From the NCBI RefSeq assembly GCF_000314895.2, contig NZ_CM001773.1:1012489-1076488 (forward strand): a stretch of 64,000 nucleotides of DNA, given 5' to 3'. Origin of the DNA: Providencia sneebia DSM 19967 (GTDB lineage: Bacteria; Pseudomonadota; Gammaproteobacteria; Enterobacterales; Enterobacteriaceae). This document shows positions 1 through 15,310 of this stretch, in pieces. Under the pieces are notes generated by a model. That model did not search any database. It had not been told where the DNA came from and saw nothing but the letters and a program-made list of their open reading frames with translations. Both the position numbers and the translations under genes were made by a program. How positions within the stretch are numbered: position 1 is the stretch's first letter; every line of letters starts with the position of its first letter.

Positions 1-5175
<5,175 letters not shown>

Positions 5176-5205
5176 ATAATCTTCTCCGTTATTATCTTCG
5201 TCGTC

Positions 5206-5475
5206 TTTCACGCTACAGCGGTGTTGGCTGCTTATTTTCACTCTAGTCACGTAGTTATCTACGCTCCTAGAGATTCAAATACTTGCCGCCTTGCTGTAAC
5301 GCGAAATCCATAGAAGATAGTGTTATGATTTTCACGCTACAGTGGTGTTGGCTGCTTATTTTCGCTTTAGTCACGTAGTTATCTACGCTCCTAGAGATTC
5401 AAATAATTGCCGCCTTGCTGTAACGCGAAATCCATAGGAGATAATGTTATGATTTTCACGCTACAGTGGTGTTAG
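5206..5475. repeat. Tandem 124-bp palindromic intergenic repeat
   Basis: Two nearly identical 124-bp units start at 5206 and 5330; a third begins at 5454 and diverges after about 20 bases, with another trace of its left end near 5532. Each unit has imperfect inverted ends (CACGCTACAGCGG at the left, GCCGCCTTGCTGTAACG at the right) around a palindromic core CTAGTCACGTAG...CTACGCTCCTAG (5243-5270 and 5367-5394). The design is like the non-coding palindromic repeats scattered in enterobacteria. It sits just upstream of gltB and would form large hairpins if transcribed. A related element lies at 15091-15395. Confidence 0.85.
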
Positions 5476-6286
5476 CTGTGGGCGTTGCTCGTCGTAGCGT
5501 GCTATTTATAGGAGAATCATGATCATTATTTTTTCACGCTACATTGCTACATTTGCTTATCCATTAATCTTTGCTCATTGTTCCCGTGACCTATCTGACG
5601 AGCACACAAAATAGCAGCGTCGGTAAATCGCTGTGTTCCATTTTTTATGAAGATACAGTCTGTTTAGAGTTGGTAAATTATGTATTCGTTGTCAGAAGAG
5701 AAAGCGGTACACGGTAAGGTTTTAAATTAGCGATATTCTGTTTCTAGGTCAAATAAGGCAAAAATGACATTATTTGCAATATAAAATAACGTTATTTTAT
5801 TGATTAACAAAGAAAATATTAACGAAAATACTTTTGTGATGTGAGTCTAAGTTTTGAATATAATGTGATACACATCACTGCCAATGATAAATTTCATCTT
5901 GCGACTCTTTTGGTTACCCTGCATAAGTTAAATTGATAGTCTAATTAACACTACTATTTGTAGTGATATATTCTGTTTTGAAATATTTTGTAAAATTAAT
6001 AACTCAGGTATTGTCATGATAAATGCTTATGATGCTTTTAATCTTAAGTTTTATCATCATTTCAATATTATTATATTCAATAAAATCAATCGATTAATTT
6101 TTTATTGTCTTTAGAATAAATAACCTAAATGAGTATTTTGCCTATTTTAAACGTCCAATAACCATATTAATTATCAATGATTGTTTTTGTTGTATTCGTG
6201 AGTTGAATTGATATTTTTTATCAACAATCAAACGGAGTTACCTTATTTGATATATGATTCAAGGAGGATCAATTTAAGGGGTGGTT
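5476..6286. other. Gene-free spacer between gltB and arcB
   Basis: About 800 AT-rich bases with no convincing reading frame. It must hold the divergent promoters of gltBD (leftward) and arcB (rightward). E. coli has yhcC here; no trace of it is readable. The only clear element is a CRP-like site, listed separately. The part up to about 5560 is decayed repeat sequence. Confidence 0.6.
5864..5879. promoter_or_regulatory. Probable CRP-binding site
   Basis: TGTGATACACATCACT matches the CRP consensus TGTGA-N6-TCACA at nine of ten core positions. It lies in the spacer between divergent gltB and arcB. In E. coli gltBD is under CRP and Lrp influence, so gltBD is the likelier target, but it is about 690 bases from that gene and 410 from arcB; the target is inferred. 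Confidence 0.5.
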
Positions 6287-8629
6287 ATGAAAGTTCTTCG
6301 TGGTCTTGCGCAATATTATGTCGACTTAATGATGAAACTCGGGCTAGTCAGGTTTTCTTTACTGTTAGCTGCCGCGTTAGTTGTGTTAGCAATGATTATG
6401 CAAATGGCTGTGACCATTGTGTTACGTGGTCAAGTTGATAGCCTTGATATGGTTGGCTCTATTTTCTTTGGTTTGATTATTACGCCTTTAGCGGTTTATT
6501 TCTTGTCTGTTGTCGTTGAACAACTTGAAGAATCACGCCAGCGACTTTCCCGCATGGTTGATAAATTAGAAGTTATGCGTAAACGTGATTCTGAGCTAAA
6601 TACGCAGTTGCAAGGAAATATTGAACAGCTTAATCAAGAAATTATTGAAAGAGAAAAAGCGGAACGTGCTCACCTCGAATTATTAGAACAACTCAAACAG
6701 GAAATGAAATATCGTGAGCAGACTCAAATTGAGCTTGAACAGCAATCTACCTTATTACGTTCTTTTTTAGATGCTTCACCTGATTTAGTCTACTACCGCA
6801 ATGAAAATAATGAATTTTCTGGCTGTAATAGAGCCATGGAATTACTGACTGGAAAAAGTGAAAAACAGTTGGTTGGGTTAACACCATTAGATATTTATGA
6901 TGTTGAAATAGCCTCTAAAGTATTGGAAACAGACGAAAAAGTTTTTCGCCACAATGTCTCCCTAACTTATGAACAATGGCTAGTTTATCCTGATGGACGC
7001 AAAGCATGTTTCGAATTACGCAAAGTTCCTTTTTATGATCGTGTAGGAAAACGACATGGGCTTATGGGCTTTGGTCGCGATATTACGGAGCGTAAGCGTT
7101 ATCAAGAGGCGTTAGAGAATGCAAGTAGGGATAAGACGACCTTTATCTCAACAATTAGCCATGAGCTGCGTACGCCGCTTAATGGCATTGTTGGTTTAAG
7201 TCGTATTTTACTCGATACTGAATTAACCAACGAACAAACCAGTTATCTTAAAACCATTCATGTCAGTGCCATCACGTTAGGTAATATTTTTAATGATGTG
7301 ATTGAAATGGATAAAATTGAACGTCGTAAAGTTCAAATTGATAATCAGCCCGTCATCCTTTCAGAATTTATTAGTGACTTAGAAAATTTAAGTGGCCTTT
7401 TGGTTCAGCCAAAAGGCCTAAAATTTGTCATGGATGCTAAAGTAGATTTACCTGCGAAAATATTAACTGATGGTACTCGCTTACGGCAGATTTTATGGAA
7501 TTTGATTGGTAATGCGGTCAAGTTTACACAGCAAGGTGAGGTCAAATTACGCATCTGGAGTGAAAAAAATGATCAACTATTTTTCAGTGTGCAAGATAGC
7601 GGAATTGGTATTCCTAAAGATGAATTAGATAAAATCTTTGCCATGTATTATCAAGTTACCGATAGTGCAGGGGGCAGGCCTGCTACGGGGACTGGAATTG
7701 GTCTAGCGGTATCTCGCCGGTTAGCACAAAACATGGGAGGGGATATTCAAGTAAACAGTGAGATTGGAAAAGGTTCTACATTTACGCTTTCCATTAATGC
7801 GCCTGTCATCGAAGAAGAGATTTGTGATACAGAAGAAAGTGAAGAGGATTATCCATTACCGGCACTCCATATTCTTTTGGTGGAAGACATTGAATTGAAT
7901 GTCGTGGTTGCCCGTTCTGTTCTTGAGAATTTAGGTAATACAGTTGATGTGGCAATGAATGGTAAAGATGCGCTTTCCATGTTTGCACCGGGGGAATATG
8001 ACTTAATATTATTGGATATTCAGCTTCCTGATATGACGGGAATGGATATTGCCCGCCAACTTAATGCTCAATATAGCAAAGATGACCTACCGCCTTTAAT
8101 CGCACTGACAGCAAATGTATTGAAGGATAAAAAAGAGTATTTCGACGCTGGAATGGATGGCGTATTAAGTAAACCATTAGCTGTGCCGGCATTAACGCAA
8201 ATGATAGAGCAGTTCTGGGGGGAAAATGTACATGAACATGTACAAAAGGAAGCCCATGTTGTTGATGATATTAATGAATCGGTATTAGATTGTGACATGT
8301 TAGAGCAGTACTTAGAGCTGGTTGGTCCTAATCTAATTTATAATGGTCTTGATGTTTTTGAGAAAATGATCCCGGGATATTTAGCAATTTTAGATTCGAA
8401 TATGATTGCAAAAGACCAAAAAGGCATTGTTGAAGAGGCACATAAAATTAAAGGTGCTGCAGGTTCTATCGGTTTGAAGAATATCCAAAAAATAGCGCAA
8501 CAGATTCAATCACCAGATTTGCCAGCTTGGTGGGATAATGTTCAAGAATGGGTTGATGAATTAAAACAGGATTGGAAATCAGATATAGAAACTTTGAGAA
8601 ACTATGTTGATGGCCGCACAAAAAAATAA
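6287..8629 (+). CDS. arcB: Hybrid sensor histidine kinase ArcB
   Basis: Inner-membrane redox sensor of the ArcAB system; its phosphorelay drives ArcA when quinones are reduced. At 780 residues it matches E. coli (778). Two membrane segments (about 23-45 and 58-77), a coiled coil, a PAS domain (about 153-270), the dimerisation domain with HELRTPLNG (His about 292), the ATPase domain (about 395-510), a receiver domain (LLLDIQLPD, Asp about 577) and a C-terminal HPt domain (EEAHKIKGAAGS) all follow in order. I chose the ATG at 6287 over the in-frame GTG at 6281, since MKVLRGLAQYYVDLMMK aligns with the family start. Its stop codon lies inside the ArcZ terminator on the other strand. Confidence 0.98.
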   Translation: MKVLRGLAQYYVDLMMKLGLVRFSLLLAAALVVLAMIMQMAVTIVLRGQVDSLDMVGSIFFGLIITPLAVYFLSVVVEQLEESRQRLSRMVDKLEVMRKRDSELNTQLQGNIEQLNQEIIEREKAERAHLELLEQLKQEMKYREQTQIELEQQSTLLRSFLDASPDLVYYRNENNEFSGCNRAMELLTGKSEKQLVGLTPLDIYDVEIASKVLETDEKVFRHNVSLTYEQWLVYPDGRKACFELRKVPFYDRVGKRHGLMGFGRDITERKRYQEALENASRDKTTFISTISHELRTPLNGIVGLSRILLDTELTNEQTSYLKTIHVSAITLGNIFNDVIEMDKIERRKVQIDNQPVILSEFISDLENLSGLLVQPKGLKFVMDAKVDLPAKILTDGTRLRQILWNLIGNAVKFTQQGEVKLRIWSEKNDQLFFSVQDSGIGIPKDELDKIFAMYYQVTDSAGGRPATGTGIGLAVSRRLAQNMGGDIQVNSEIGKGSTFTLSINAPVIEEEICDTEESEEDYPLPALHILLVEDIELNVVVARSVLENLGNTVDVAMNGKDALSMFAPGEYDLILLDIQLPDMTGMDIARQLNAQYSKDDLPPLIALTANVLKDKKEYFDAGMDGVLSKPLAVPALTQMIEQFWGENVHEHVQKEAHVVDDINESVLDCDMLEQYLELVGPNLIYNGLDVFEKMIPGYLAILDSNMIAKDQKGIVEEAHKIKGAAGSIGLKNIQKIAQQIQSPDLPAWWDNVQEWVDELKQDWKSDIETLRNYVDGRTKK

Positions 8630-8735
8630 CCCCAACCGAAGTTGGGGTGCGCGAATACTGCGCCAACACCAGGGAAATCGTTGATCCACCTATAAGATTA
8701 GTTCTGGGCAGACCTTTAGAAATATTTATCGCTTA
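8620..8735 (-). ncRNA. arcZ: Small RNA ArcZ
   Basis: Hfq-binding regulatory RNA that in E. coli and Salmonella activates rpoS and represses many mRNAs, processed to a 3' fragment of about 55 nt. The minus strand here contains the conserved seed region (GATTTCCCTGGTGTTGGCGC, 8660-8679) followed by AGTATTCGCGCACCCC and a strong intrinsic terminator (stem 8630-8648, U-run to 8620), nearly identical to the E. coli 3' half. The position between arcB and elbB is also conserved. The 5' half is not conserved by eye, so the 5' end is an estimate from the E. coli length of 121 nt. The terminator overlaps the arcB stop codon. Confidence 0.9.
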
Positions 8736-8860
8736 AGGGAGTAACATCAAGATACCAAATATTAGCGATTTTGTTACAAGAATCATTAAAATCTGTGATG
8801 AAGATTTATGTTTATTCCCTTTTTCCGTTAGGGCTTAATTTACTACAAATAGAGGAAGAT

Positions 8861-9511
8861 ATGAAATCAATTGCGGTTATTTTAAGTGGATGTGGTGTTT
8901 TTGATGGAAGTGAGATCCATGAATCAGTGTTAACTATGCTATCTTTGAGTAAAAATAATGCTGAAGTTCATTTTTTTGCTCCTGATGATAATCAACCTTC
9001 TGTAATTAATCATATTACTGGAGAGGAAAAAGCAGAGTATCGTAACCAAATGGAAGAGGCTTCACGTATTTCACGTGGTAAAATAGCGCCTTTATCATCA
9101 GCTGATGCGAATAAGCTGGATGGATTAATTATTCCTGGTGGATTTGGTGCGGCTAAAAATTTATGTAATTTTGCTGAAAAAGGTAGTGACTGTGAAATTA
9201 ATAAAGAACTATTAAGTTTAGTACAACAAATGTACCAGCAAAAAAAGCCGTTAGGGCTGATATGTATTGCTCCGGTTATGCTTCCTAAGCTATTAAATAC
9301 TTCAGTAGAGCTAACTATTGGGAATGATGAAAAAATCATTGCTGAGATAGAAAAAATGGGCGGAAGACATATAACCTGTACTGTTGATGATATTGTAGTT
9401 GATCATGCCAATAAAGTTATCACTACACCTGCTTATATGCTGGCAAATTCAATTTCAGAGGCTGAAGTTGGAATTAATAAGCTTGTTGAGAAAGTATTAG
9501 AAATGGCATGA
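8861..9511 (+). CDS. elbB: ElbB, DJ-1/PfpI-like glyoxalase-type protein
   Basis: DJ-1/PfpI-fold protein of 216 residues, the same length as E. coli ElbB (217), which has been described as an isoprenoid-associated protein and shown to have weak glyoxalase activity. Diagnostic stretches are ILSGCGVFDGSEIHE near the start, PGGFGAAKNL in the middle and the nucleophile region ICIAPVMLPK. The frame is open 30 codons upstream, but the ATG at 8861 has a good site (AGAGGAAG) and matches the family start. arcB-arcZ-elbB-mtgA is the conserved enterobacterial order; mtgA follows by eight bases. Confidence 0.95.
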   Translation: MKSIAVILSGCGVFDGSEIHESVLTMLSLSKNNAEVHFFAPDDNQPSVINHITGEEKAEYRNQMEEASRISRGKIAPLSSADANKLDGLIIPGGFGAAKNLCNFAEKGSDCEINKELLSLVQQMYQQKKPLGLICIAPVMLPKLLNTSVELTIGNDEKIIAEIEKMGGRHITCTVDDIVVDHANKVITTPAYMLANSISEAEVGINKLVEKVLEMA

Positions 9512-9519
9512 TTATCTAA

Positions 9520-10245
9520 ATGAGAATGATGCTTTTTCACATAGGGTACTGGTTAAAGAGATTTTTATTTTTACTTATCATTTTTTGGGTAAGCACCCTT
9601 ATCGTGTTTAAGTATATACCGGTACCCTTTTCTTCCGTTATGGTAGAAAGACAAATTTCCTCCTGGTTAAACTTTAATTTTTCTTATGTATCAAGATCGG
9701 AATGGGTTGATGAAAGTCACATTTCTCCCTACCTATATTTAGCTGTAATCGCTGCTGAGGATCAAAATTTTCCTCATCATTGGGGTTTTGATATTGAAGC
9801 AATTGAGAAAGCTTTTAAACATAATTTACATCCAAAAAGTACAGTCAGAGGCGCTTCGACCATTTCTCAACAAACAGTAAAAAACTTATGGTTATGGGAT
9901 GGAAGAAGTTGGTTTAGGAAAGGGTTGGAAACCATGATTACACCTATTATGGAAGTTGCATGGTCAAAAACAAGGATACTTACTGTTTATTTAAATATAG
10001 TTGAGTTTGGTGATGGGGTTTTTGGGGTAGAAGAGGCATCAAAATTATTCTTTAAAAAATCAGCAAATCAATTAACTATGCAAGAAGCTGCATTATTAGC
10101 AGCTGTTTTACCAAATCCTCATCTCTATAGTGTAAAATCACCATCTTCTTATGTTTTGAAAAGGCAGGCTTGGATCCTTAAGCAAATGCATCTTTTAGGC
10201 GGTAAGAATTATCTGAAAATTAACAATGTAGGGCCTAAAAAATAA
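9520..10245 (+). CDS. mtgA: Monofunctional peptidoglycan glycosyltransferase MtgA
   Basis: Family 51 glycosyltransferase that polymerises lipid II glycan strands at the outer face of the inner membrane. 241 residues, typical for MtgA. One membrane anchor (about 10-32) is followed by the GT51 domain with the catalytic glutamate motif [14 protein letters not shown], the [11 protein letters not shown] motif and the second glutamate in [15 protein letters not shown]. It has no transpeptidase domain, as expected. It lies eight bases after elbB without a clear ribosome site of its own, so coupled translation is likely; a second start three codons in is possible. Confidence 0.96.
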   Translation: MRMMLFHIGYWLKRFLFLLIIFWVSTLIVFKYIPVPFSSVMVERQISSWLNFNFSYVSRSEWVDESHISPYLYLAVIAAEDQNFPHHWGFDIEAIEKAFKHNLHPKSTVRGASTISQQTVKNLWLWDGRSWFRKGLETMITPIMEVAWSKTRILTVYLNIVEFGDGVFGVEEASKLFFKKSANQLTMQEAALLAAVLPNPHLYSVKSPSSYVLKRQAWILKQMHLLGGKNYLKINNVGPKK

Positions 10246-10282
10246 GCTGGTCATGAATATCTATCCATGATCAGCTTATTTA
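10241..10282. terminator. Bidirectional terminator between mtgA and dolP
   Basis: A 15-bp near-perfect inverted repeat (AATAAGCTGGTCATG and CATGATCAGCTTATT, 10241-10255 with 10266-10280) lies between two convergent genes and is flanked by A and T tracts. The left arm overlaps the mtgA stop codon. Confidence 0.8.
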
Positions 10283-10305
10283 TACTGATATATTATTGTT
10301 TATGA

Positions 10306-10881
10306 TTAATTGAGATAGGTAAAAGCGGTCGTGACACGACGGACGCCATCTGTTTCACTTGCTATTTTAGCCGCAGCATCCGCTTCTTGTTTCGTTAAAA
10401 CACCTAACAAGAAAACTTCACCATTTTCAGTGATCACTTTTACATTTGATGATTTCACACTATCACTTGTGAGGATCTTGGATTTTATTTTCGTTGTCAG
10501 CCAAGTATCGTTTGAGGCAGTTCCTAAATCAACCGGCTCACCTTGGCGCACTTCATTATAGACCGCATTTGTTCCATCAACATTTGCTGCTATCTGCTTA
10601 GCGCGTTCTGCCCACGACATATCAGGGCTTTGACCCGTCAGTAAGACATTACCTTTATAAGCTGTCGCGATAATGCGTGCTTTACCTGTAATATCTTTAT
10701 CTTTATTGAGCTGACCGCTGACACGTGCTTCAAGTGTTCCATCATCAACTTGCTGACCAACTGAGCGTGGATCTGTTGCACTTTTAGTGGCAACAGCCGC
10801 TGAACCGACTACTGCGGCACCGATACAGCCTTGTAGCATTGTCATGCTAAATAATATGGCAACTAGGGGAAGTAATCGCAT
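10306..10881 (-). CDS. dolP: Outer-membrane lipoprotein with two BON domains (DolP/YraP)
   Basis: Division- and outer-membrane-linked lipoprotein that supports envelope integrity. 191 residues as in E. coli. A lipoprotein signal peptide ends in the lipobox LQGC (Cys19), followed by two BON domains (about 45-115 and 120-190). The start ATG at 10881 has an AAGGAG site. It follows diaA by nine bases in the conserved order lpoA-yraN-diaA-dolP. Confidence 0.95.
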   Translation of the reverse strand: MRLLPLVAILFSMTMLQGCIGAAVVGSAAVATKSATDPRSVGQQVDDGTLEARVSGQLNKDKDITGKARIIATAYKGNVLLTGQSPDMSWAERAKQIAANVDGTNAVYNEVRQGEPVDLGTASNDTWLTTKIKSKILTSDSVKSSNVKVITENGEVFLLGVLTKQEADAAAKIASETDGVRRVTTAFTYLN

Positions 10882-10890
10882 TTTTGCTCC

Positions 10891-11481
10891 TTAATCGTCC
10901 TGATGAGGGAAAAGTGTATTATCAATGAGGTCACAAAGACAATTTACAGTAAGTAGGTGAACTTCTTGAATTCTCACACTACGTTGAGATGGAATACGGA
11001 TTTCAACATCTTGTGGCCCTAAAAGGCCCGCAAGCTCTCCACCATCATATCCAGTGAGTGCAACAATGGTCATATCCCGAGTTACAGCTGCCTCGACCGC
11101 TTTGATAATATCACTGCTATTACCATGAGCTGAGATAGCCATAAGCACATCACCATGCTGACCTAATGCTCTAACCTGCTTAGCATAAATTTCTTCGGGC
11201 TGCTTACTGCCTGTAATAGCAGTTAAAATCACGTTATCAGTATTCAGTGCAAGAGCAGGGAGGCTAGGGCGCTCGGTTTCAAATCGATGGATCATACTGG
11301 TTGCAAAGCGTTGTGCTGTTGCCGCAGATGCACCATTACCACAGCATAAAATTTTATTGCCGTTGAGTAATGATTGAACCATCATCATTGCTGCGCGTGA
11401 TATAGCATCCGGCAGAGCTTCAGCCGCTGCTATCTGTGTTTGAATACTTTCTGTGAAACAGACTTTAATTCTATCCAGCAC
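10891..11481 (-). CDS. diaA: DnaA initiator-associating factor DiaA
   Basis: SIS-fold tetramer that binds DnaA and promotes timely initiation at oriC. 196 residues, with near identity to E. coli DiaA over long stretches ([39 protein letters not shown], and the end [14 protein letters not shown]). It has no sign of damage, in contrast to the two genes upstream in the same transcript. Confidence 0.97.
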   Translation of the reverse strand: MLDRIKVCFTESIQTQIAAAEALPDAISRAAMMMVQSLLNGNKILCCGNGASAATAQRFATSMIHRFETERPSLPALALNTDNVILTAITGSKQPEEIYAKQVRALGQHGDVLMAISAHGNSSDIIKAVEAAVTRDMTIVALTGYDGGELAGLLGPQDVEIRIPSQRSVRIQEVHLLTVNCLCDLIDNTLFPHQDD

Positions 11482-11501
11482 TTGCTTATTTTCCTGTGAA
11501 A

Positions 11502-11884
11502 TTAGCCAACATGTTCACTATCGTTAAAGGCATTTTGTATCCATTCAAATTGGTTACCCGTAATTGCGCAGATATCAAAACGACATGCGGTAGTCTCGAA
11601 GCTTTCTTGTTTTTCGGCGAGCCAATATCTTGCGGTCGCGATAAGCTTTCTACGTTTACATCTATCAACAGATAATAATGCTCCGCCATATTGTTTACTT
11701 TGGCGAAAACGAACTTCAACAAATACCCAACCTGTACCATCGCGCATAATCAAATCAATTTCACCATGGCGATTTCGGGCATTGCGCTCAATAAGAGTTA
11801 ATCCTTGTTGCTGCAAGAAAGCCAGTGCTTGATGTTCATAGTACTGACCAACTAACCATTTTAACGTTTTTTTATCGTTTTCAT
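11502..11884 (-). pseudogene. yraN: YraN, UPF0102 nuclease-fold protein, apparent frameshift near the start
   Basis: Endonuclease-like protein of unknown role; motifs RHGEIDLIMRD and VFVEVRFR and the end FDICAITGNQFEWIQNAFND are typical. The body frame (down from 11816) has no ATG; its nearest in-frame start is a TTG inside the fold. A proper start exists at 11884, with an AAGGA site, reading MKTIKK and then a stop. The switch to the body frame needs one extra base in the A7 run (11867-11873); the joined product is about 127 residues against 131 in E. coli. The run is a slippery A_AAA_AAA in phase. Sequencing or assembly error, true mutation, phase variation or recoding all fit. Confidence 0.75.
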
Positions 11885-11912
11885 GACATCCTTGTCTGAA
11901 AATTGCGCAAAA

Positions 11913-13669
11913 TTATTTTGCTAGTTTGATTTGTCCTTGATTAAATTGCAACCAAGGTAGGTCGCGATAAATTACACAGTTTTCTTTTACACTTAATGAG
12001 CCAGAAGCACCTTGTAGATGAAACTGTGAATTTTGTTGTAACTGGTCGTAATTATTGGCTAATGACCAAGCATCAATGCCCATGGCATACAAACGGAATA
12101 GTGAATAATCATTATTCACTTTTTGTTGTGCTTGCTTACGTAAGTTATTGTTTGCACCTGCTAATAATGGAATTTCGCTAAACTTAACACCTTCCATTTC
12201 AAAACGGTAATCTGCCCCATTTCCAGCTTGGTTACTACGAGAGCTTGCATAAAGTGCTGGACGTTGACGCGTACTAATTGCCATTTCAATCATTGGTTTA
12301 ATAAGCGTTAACTCATCGCGTGTGGCAACAATGTAAACCGCATCAATCGAACCTGTGGATTCGCTTGGCTCAGGTTGAGTCAGCGTTGGATAATCTTGCC
12401 CATCGATTGATTTTGCGGCTAAAGCAGTATTCATGATGACAGGTGTTCCCGTCATGCGAATACCTGCGCCGTGGTTAATCGATTCTTTTAATGATGCGAC
12501 AGAACCAAAAGATTGTTTGAGGACAGTTGAACCACCTTTAGATTGCCACTCTTGTGCAAAAGCTTTGGCTATACGCTCACCATAAGCATTTGATGGAATT
12601 AAGATCAGTGGAGAACTTTTTCCTTCTGCCATCATTTGTGCGGCCGCATTTTTAGCTTCATCTTCAGGAGACAAAGAGAAGTAGCACAGATTTGCGCGAG
12701 GTTGTAATTTATCTGAATCGAGTTCATTTAGCGCAAGTACGCTAATTGGTGAACCGATTTGTGCAATCGTCTGTACGTCAGCTTTTAACAATGGGCCCAC
12801 AACCAAGTTAAATCCTTCATTTTGTGCTTGTTGTAGCAATTGCGGGATTTGTTTGCCTGTGGTATCAAAGACTTTGACTGGCTGAGTATTTGTTGGTGTT
12901 GCAGCAATATTCAGTGATGCAGTATTCGCCACTTCACCTTCATTATTATTAGCTGCTGCTGTATTGCCTGTTGTCGCAGCAACTTCAGCATAAATTTGGT
13001 CTAAAATATCACTACTGCTATTTGTTGTCGCTTCTGGTGATGAGGTAACTTGCGCTTGAGATATTGGCGCTTGTGGTAAGCCTTTTTGTGCATCCATAAA
13101 TCCTTGCTGGATAGCTTCTCCAAATACCTTACCTTGACCACTCAGTGGCAAAAATAGCGCAATACGTGGATTTTTTCCAATTGGTGTTTGGACTTGGGTT
13201 AATTGACTTGGTAACGTTTTGGATGCCGGATGATTAGCGTAACGAAGTTTCCAGTCATTAATACCAGCCATTAGTGTTTCATGGTCATCACGGTTGTTGA
13301 GGTAGATATCCAGTAAATCGACCCAACCTGCTAAGGTATTTTCGTCTGCACCAATTCCTTGAACCTGATCAGGCGTCATTTGTGTTAACATCAACCATAA
13401 ACCATCAATGTTTGCCTGATGTGCTGTTGGCTCGGTTAATAAAGGTTCTTGGTTAATATAAGCACGAAGCATTTCAATAGAAGGTTTACCTTGTGCATTA
13501 TCAATGATGGATTGATAACGACTGATCTCAGCGTTAGCCGCTTCAGGTGTCATAGAGGTTATGGGTGCTTTGTTAGCCTCTTTAAGCTGACAACCAGACA
13601 ATACAACAGCAGAAAGCATTGCTGTGTAGATTAACCCTTTTTTACATACAATAAAATTGAAGGACGCAT
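11913..13669 (-). pseudogene. lpoA: LpoA, outer-membrane activator of PBP1a, apparent frameshift in signal peptide
   Basis: Outer-membrane lipoprotein that activates the synthase PBP1a through its C-terminal periplasmic-binding-like domain, which is intact here (IALFLPLSGQGKVFGEAIQQ to the end). The ATG at 13669 reads MRPSILLYVKKG then stops; the long frame has no good start and contains the lipobox. One extra base in the A6 run (13638-13643) joins them into a textbook lipoprotein signal ending LSGC. The run is an in-phase A_AAA_AAG. The product is about 585 residues against 678 in E. coli: roughly 100 residues of the N-terminal TPR domain are absent. Divergent from rsmI with a 60-base spacer, as expected for the real start. 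Confidence 0.8.
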
Positions 13670-13729
13670 ACTGTATCCAGTGGTGTATTTTCAGTTGCTT
13701 AATTTTAAACCGGCTATTCGGATGAAACA

Positions 13730-14590
13730 ATGAATCAACCTAATCAAGCAGTGGTTACGGCATCCACGCTGTATATCGTGCCGACCCCTATCGGTAATAT
13801 GGGCGATATCACGCAACGTGCGCTGGATGTTCTTAAACATGTTGACCTTGTCGCGGCAGAAGATACTCGGCATTCAGGAATGCTTTTGCAAAACTTTGCC
13901 ATTAATGCACGCATGTTTGCTTTACATGATCATAATGAACAGCAGAAGGCAGATCAATTAATTAGCCGACTTCAGCAGGGTGATAGTATCGCATTAGTTT
14001 CTGATGCAGGTACACCTTTAATTAATGATCCTGGTTATCATTTAGTCACTCGTTGCCGTGAAGCAGGCATTCGCGTTGTTCCATTACCCGGGGCTTGTGC
14101 TGCGATCACAGCCTTAAGTGCTGCGGGTTTGCCTTCTGACCGCTTCTGTTATGAAGGTTTTTTACCTGCCAAAAGTAAAGGACGTAAAGATGTTTTGCAA
14201 GCGCTGGAGCAAGAACCGCGTACACTTATTTTTTATGAGTCGACTCATAGGTTGTTAGATAGCTTAGCTGATATGGTTGAAGTTTGGGGTCCTCATCGCC
14301 ATGTTGTATTGGCTCGTGAGCTGACAAAAACTTGGGAGTCAATTGAAGGGCGCCCTGTAGGTGAATTGTTAGCATGGGTAAAGGAAGATGAGAACCGCCA
14401 TCGCGGTGAGATGGTATTAATTGTTGAAGGTTATAAAGCGAATATTGATGAGGATGAGATTTCACCTGATGTTATTCGTACGCTGAATCTTTTACAAAAA
14501 GAGTTACCACCTAAAAAAGCGGCTGCAATTGCAGCAGAAATATATGGTCTGAAGAAAAATAGATTATATAAGTTAATGCTTGAACAATAG
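13730..14590 (+). CDS. rsmI: 16S rRNA 2'-O-methyltransferase RsmI (C1402)
   Basis: SAM-dependent enzyme that methylates the ribose of C1402 in 16S rRNA. 286 residues as in E. coli. Tetrapyrrole-methylase fold with [18 protein letters not shown] at the start, [25 protein letters not shown], and [17 protein letters not shown]. Divergent from lpoA, the conserved arrangement. The frame is intact. Confidence 0.97.
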   Translation: MNQPNQAVVTASTLYIVPTPIGNMGDITQRALDVLKHVDLVAAEDTRHSGMLLQNFAINARMFALHDHNEQQKADQLISRLQQGDSIALVSDAGTPLINDPGYHLVTRCREAGIRVVPLPGACAAITALSAAGLPSDRFCYEGFLPAKSKGRKDVLQALEQEPRTLIFYESTHRLLDSLADMVEVWGPHRHVVLARELTKTWESIEGRPVGELLAWVKEDENRHRGEMVLIVEGYKANIDEDEISPDVIRTLNLLQKELPPKKAAAIAAEIYGLKKNRLYKLMLEQ

Positions 14591-14708
14591 AAAGCATATC
14601 ATTATTTGTGCAGATATTGATGCTAACGGATTGATGTATAGTGTTTATCTTGTTCAGTTAGGATAAAAGCGCTATACAAAACACGCTAAAGCTCCTATAA
14701 TCCGCGGC

Positions 14709-15080
<372 letters not shown>

Positions 15081-15090
15081 TTTTTTCGTC

Positions 15091-15206
15091 ATATTTCAAG
15101 CTGTGACTGCGTTGGCTTCACTCTGCCACCCTAGTCACATACTTGTGTATGCTCCTAGGGATGTCCTCGTTTTGCCGCCTTGTCCCACCTCGAACTATTT
15201 AGAAAA
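15091..15206. repeat. Palindromic intergenic repeat, full copy
   Basis: Same family as the element at 5206-5475. A CTAG-bounded palindromic core (15131-15158, CATAC-TTGT-GTATG centre) is flanked by ends TTCAAGCTGTGACTGCG and CGCCTTGTCCCACCTCGAA. It follows the rnpB terminator directly. Confidence 0.75.
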
Positions 15207-15310
15207 AATCAGTTTTAAAACTGACTGCTATGTTTCTTTTATCTTTTTTTAATAAAAATGTTTGTGAGGTTTTAGTCAATTCTATAAATTTTAATAAAAT
15301 TTAGTTCTTA

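Noticed and set aside
5176..5250. Longer GltB with 25 extra N-terminal residues
   Set aside because: The extension reads into the repeat and would put residues before the conserved propeptide; the ATG at 5175 has a good ribosome site.
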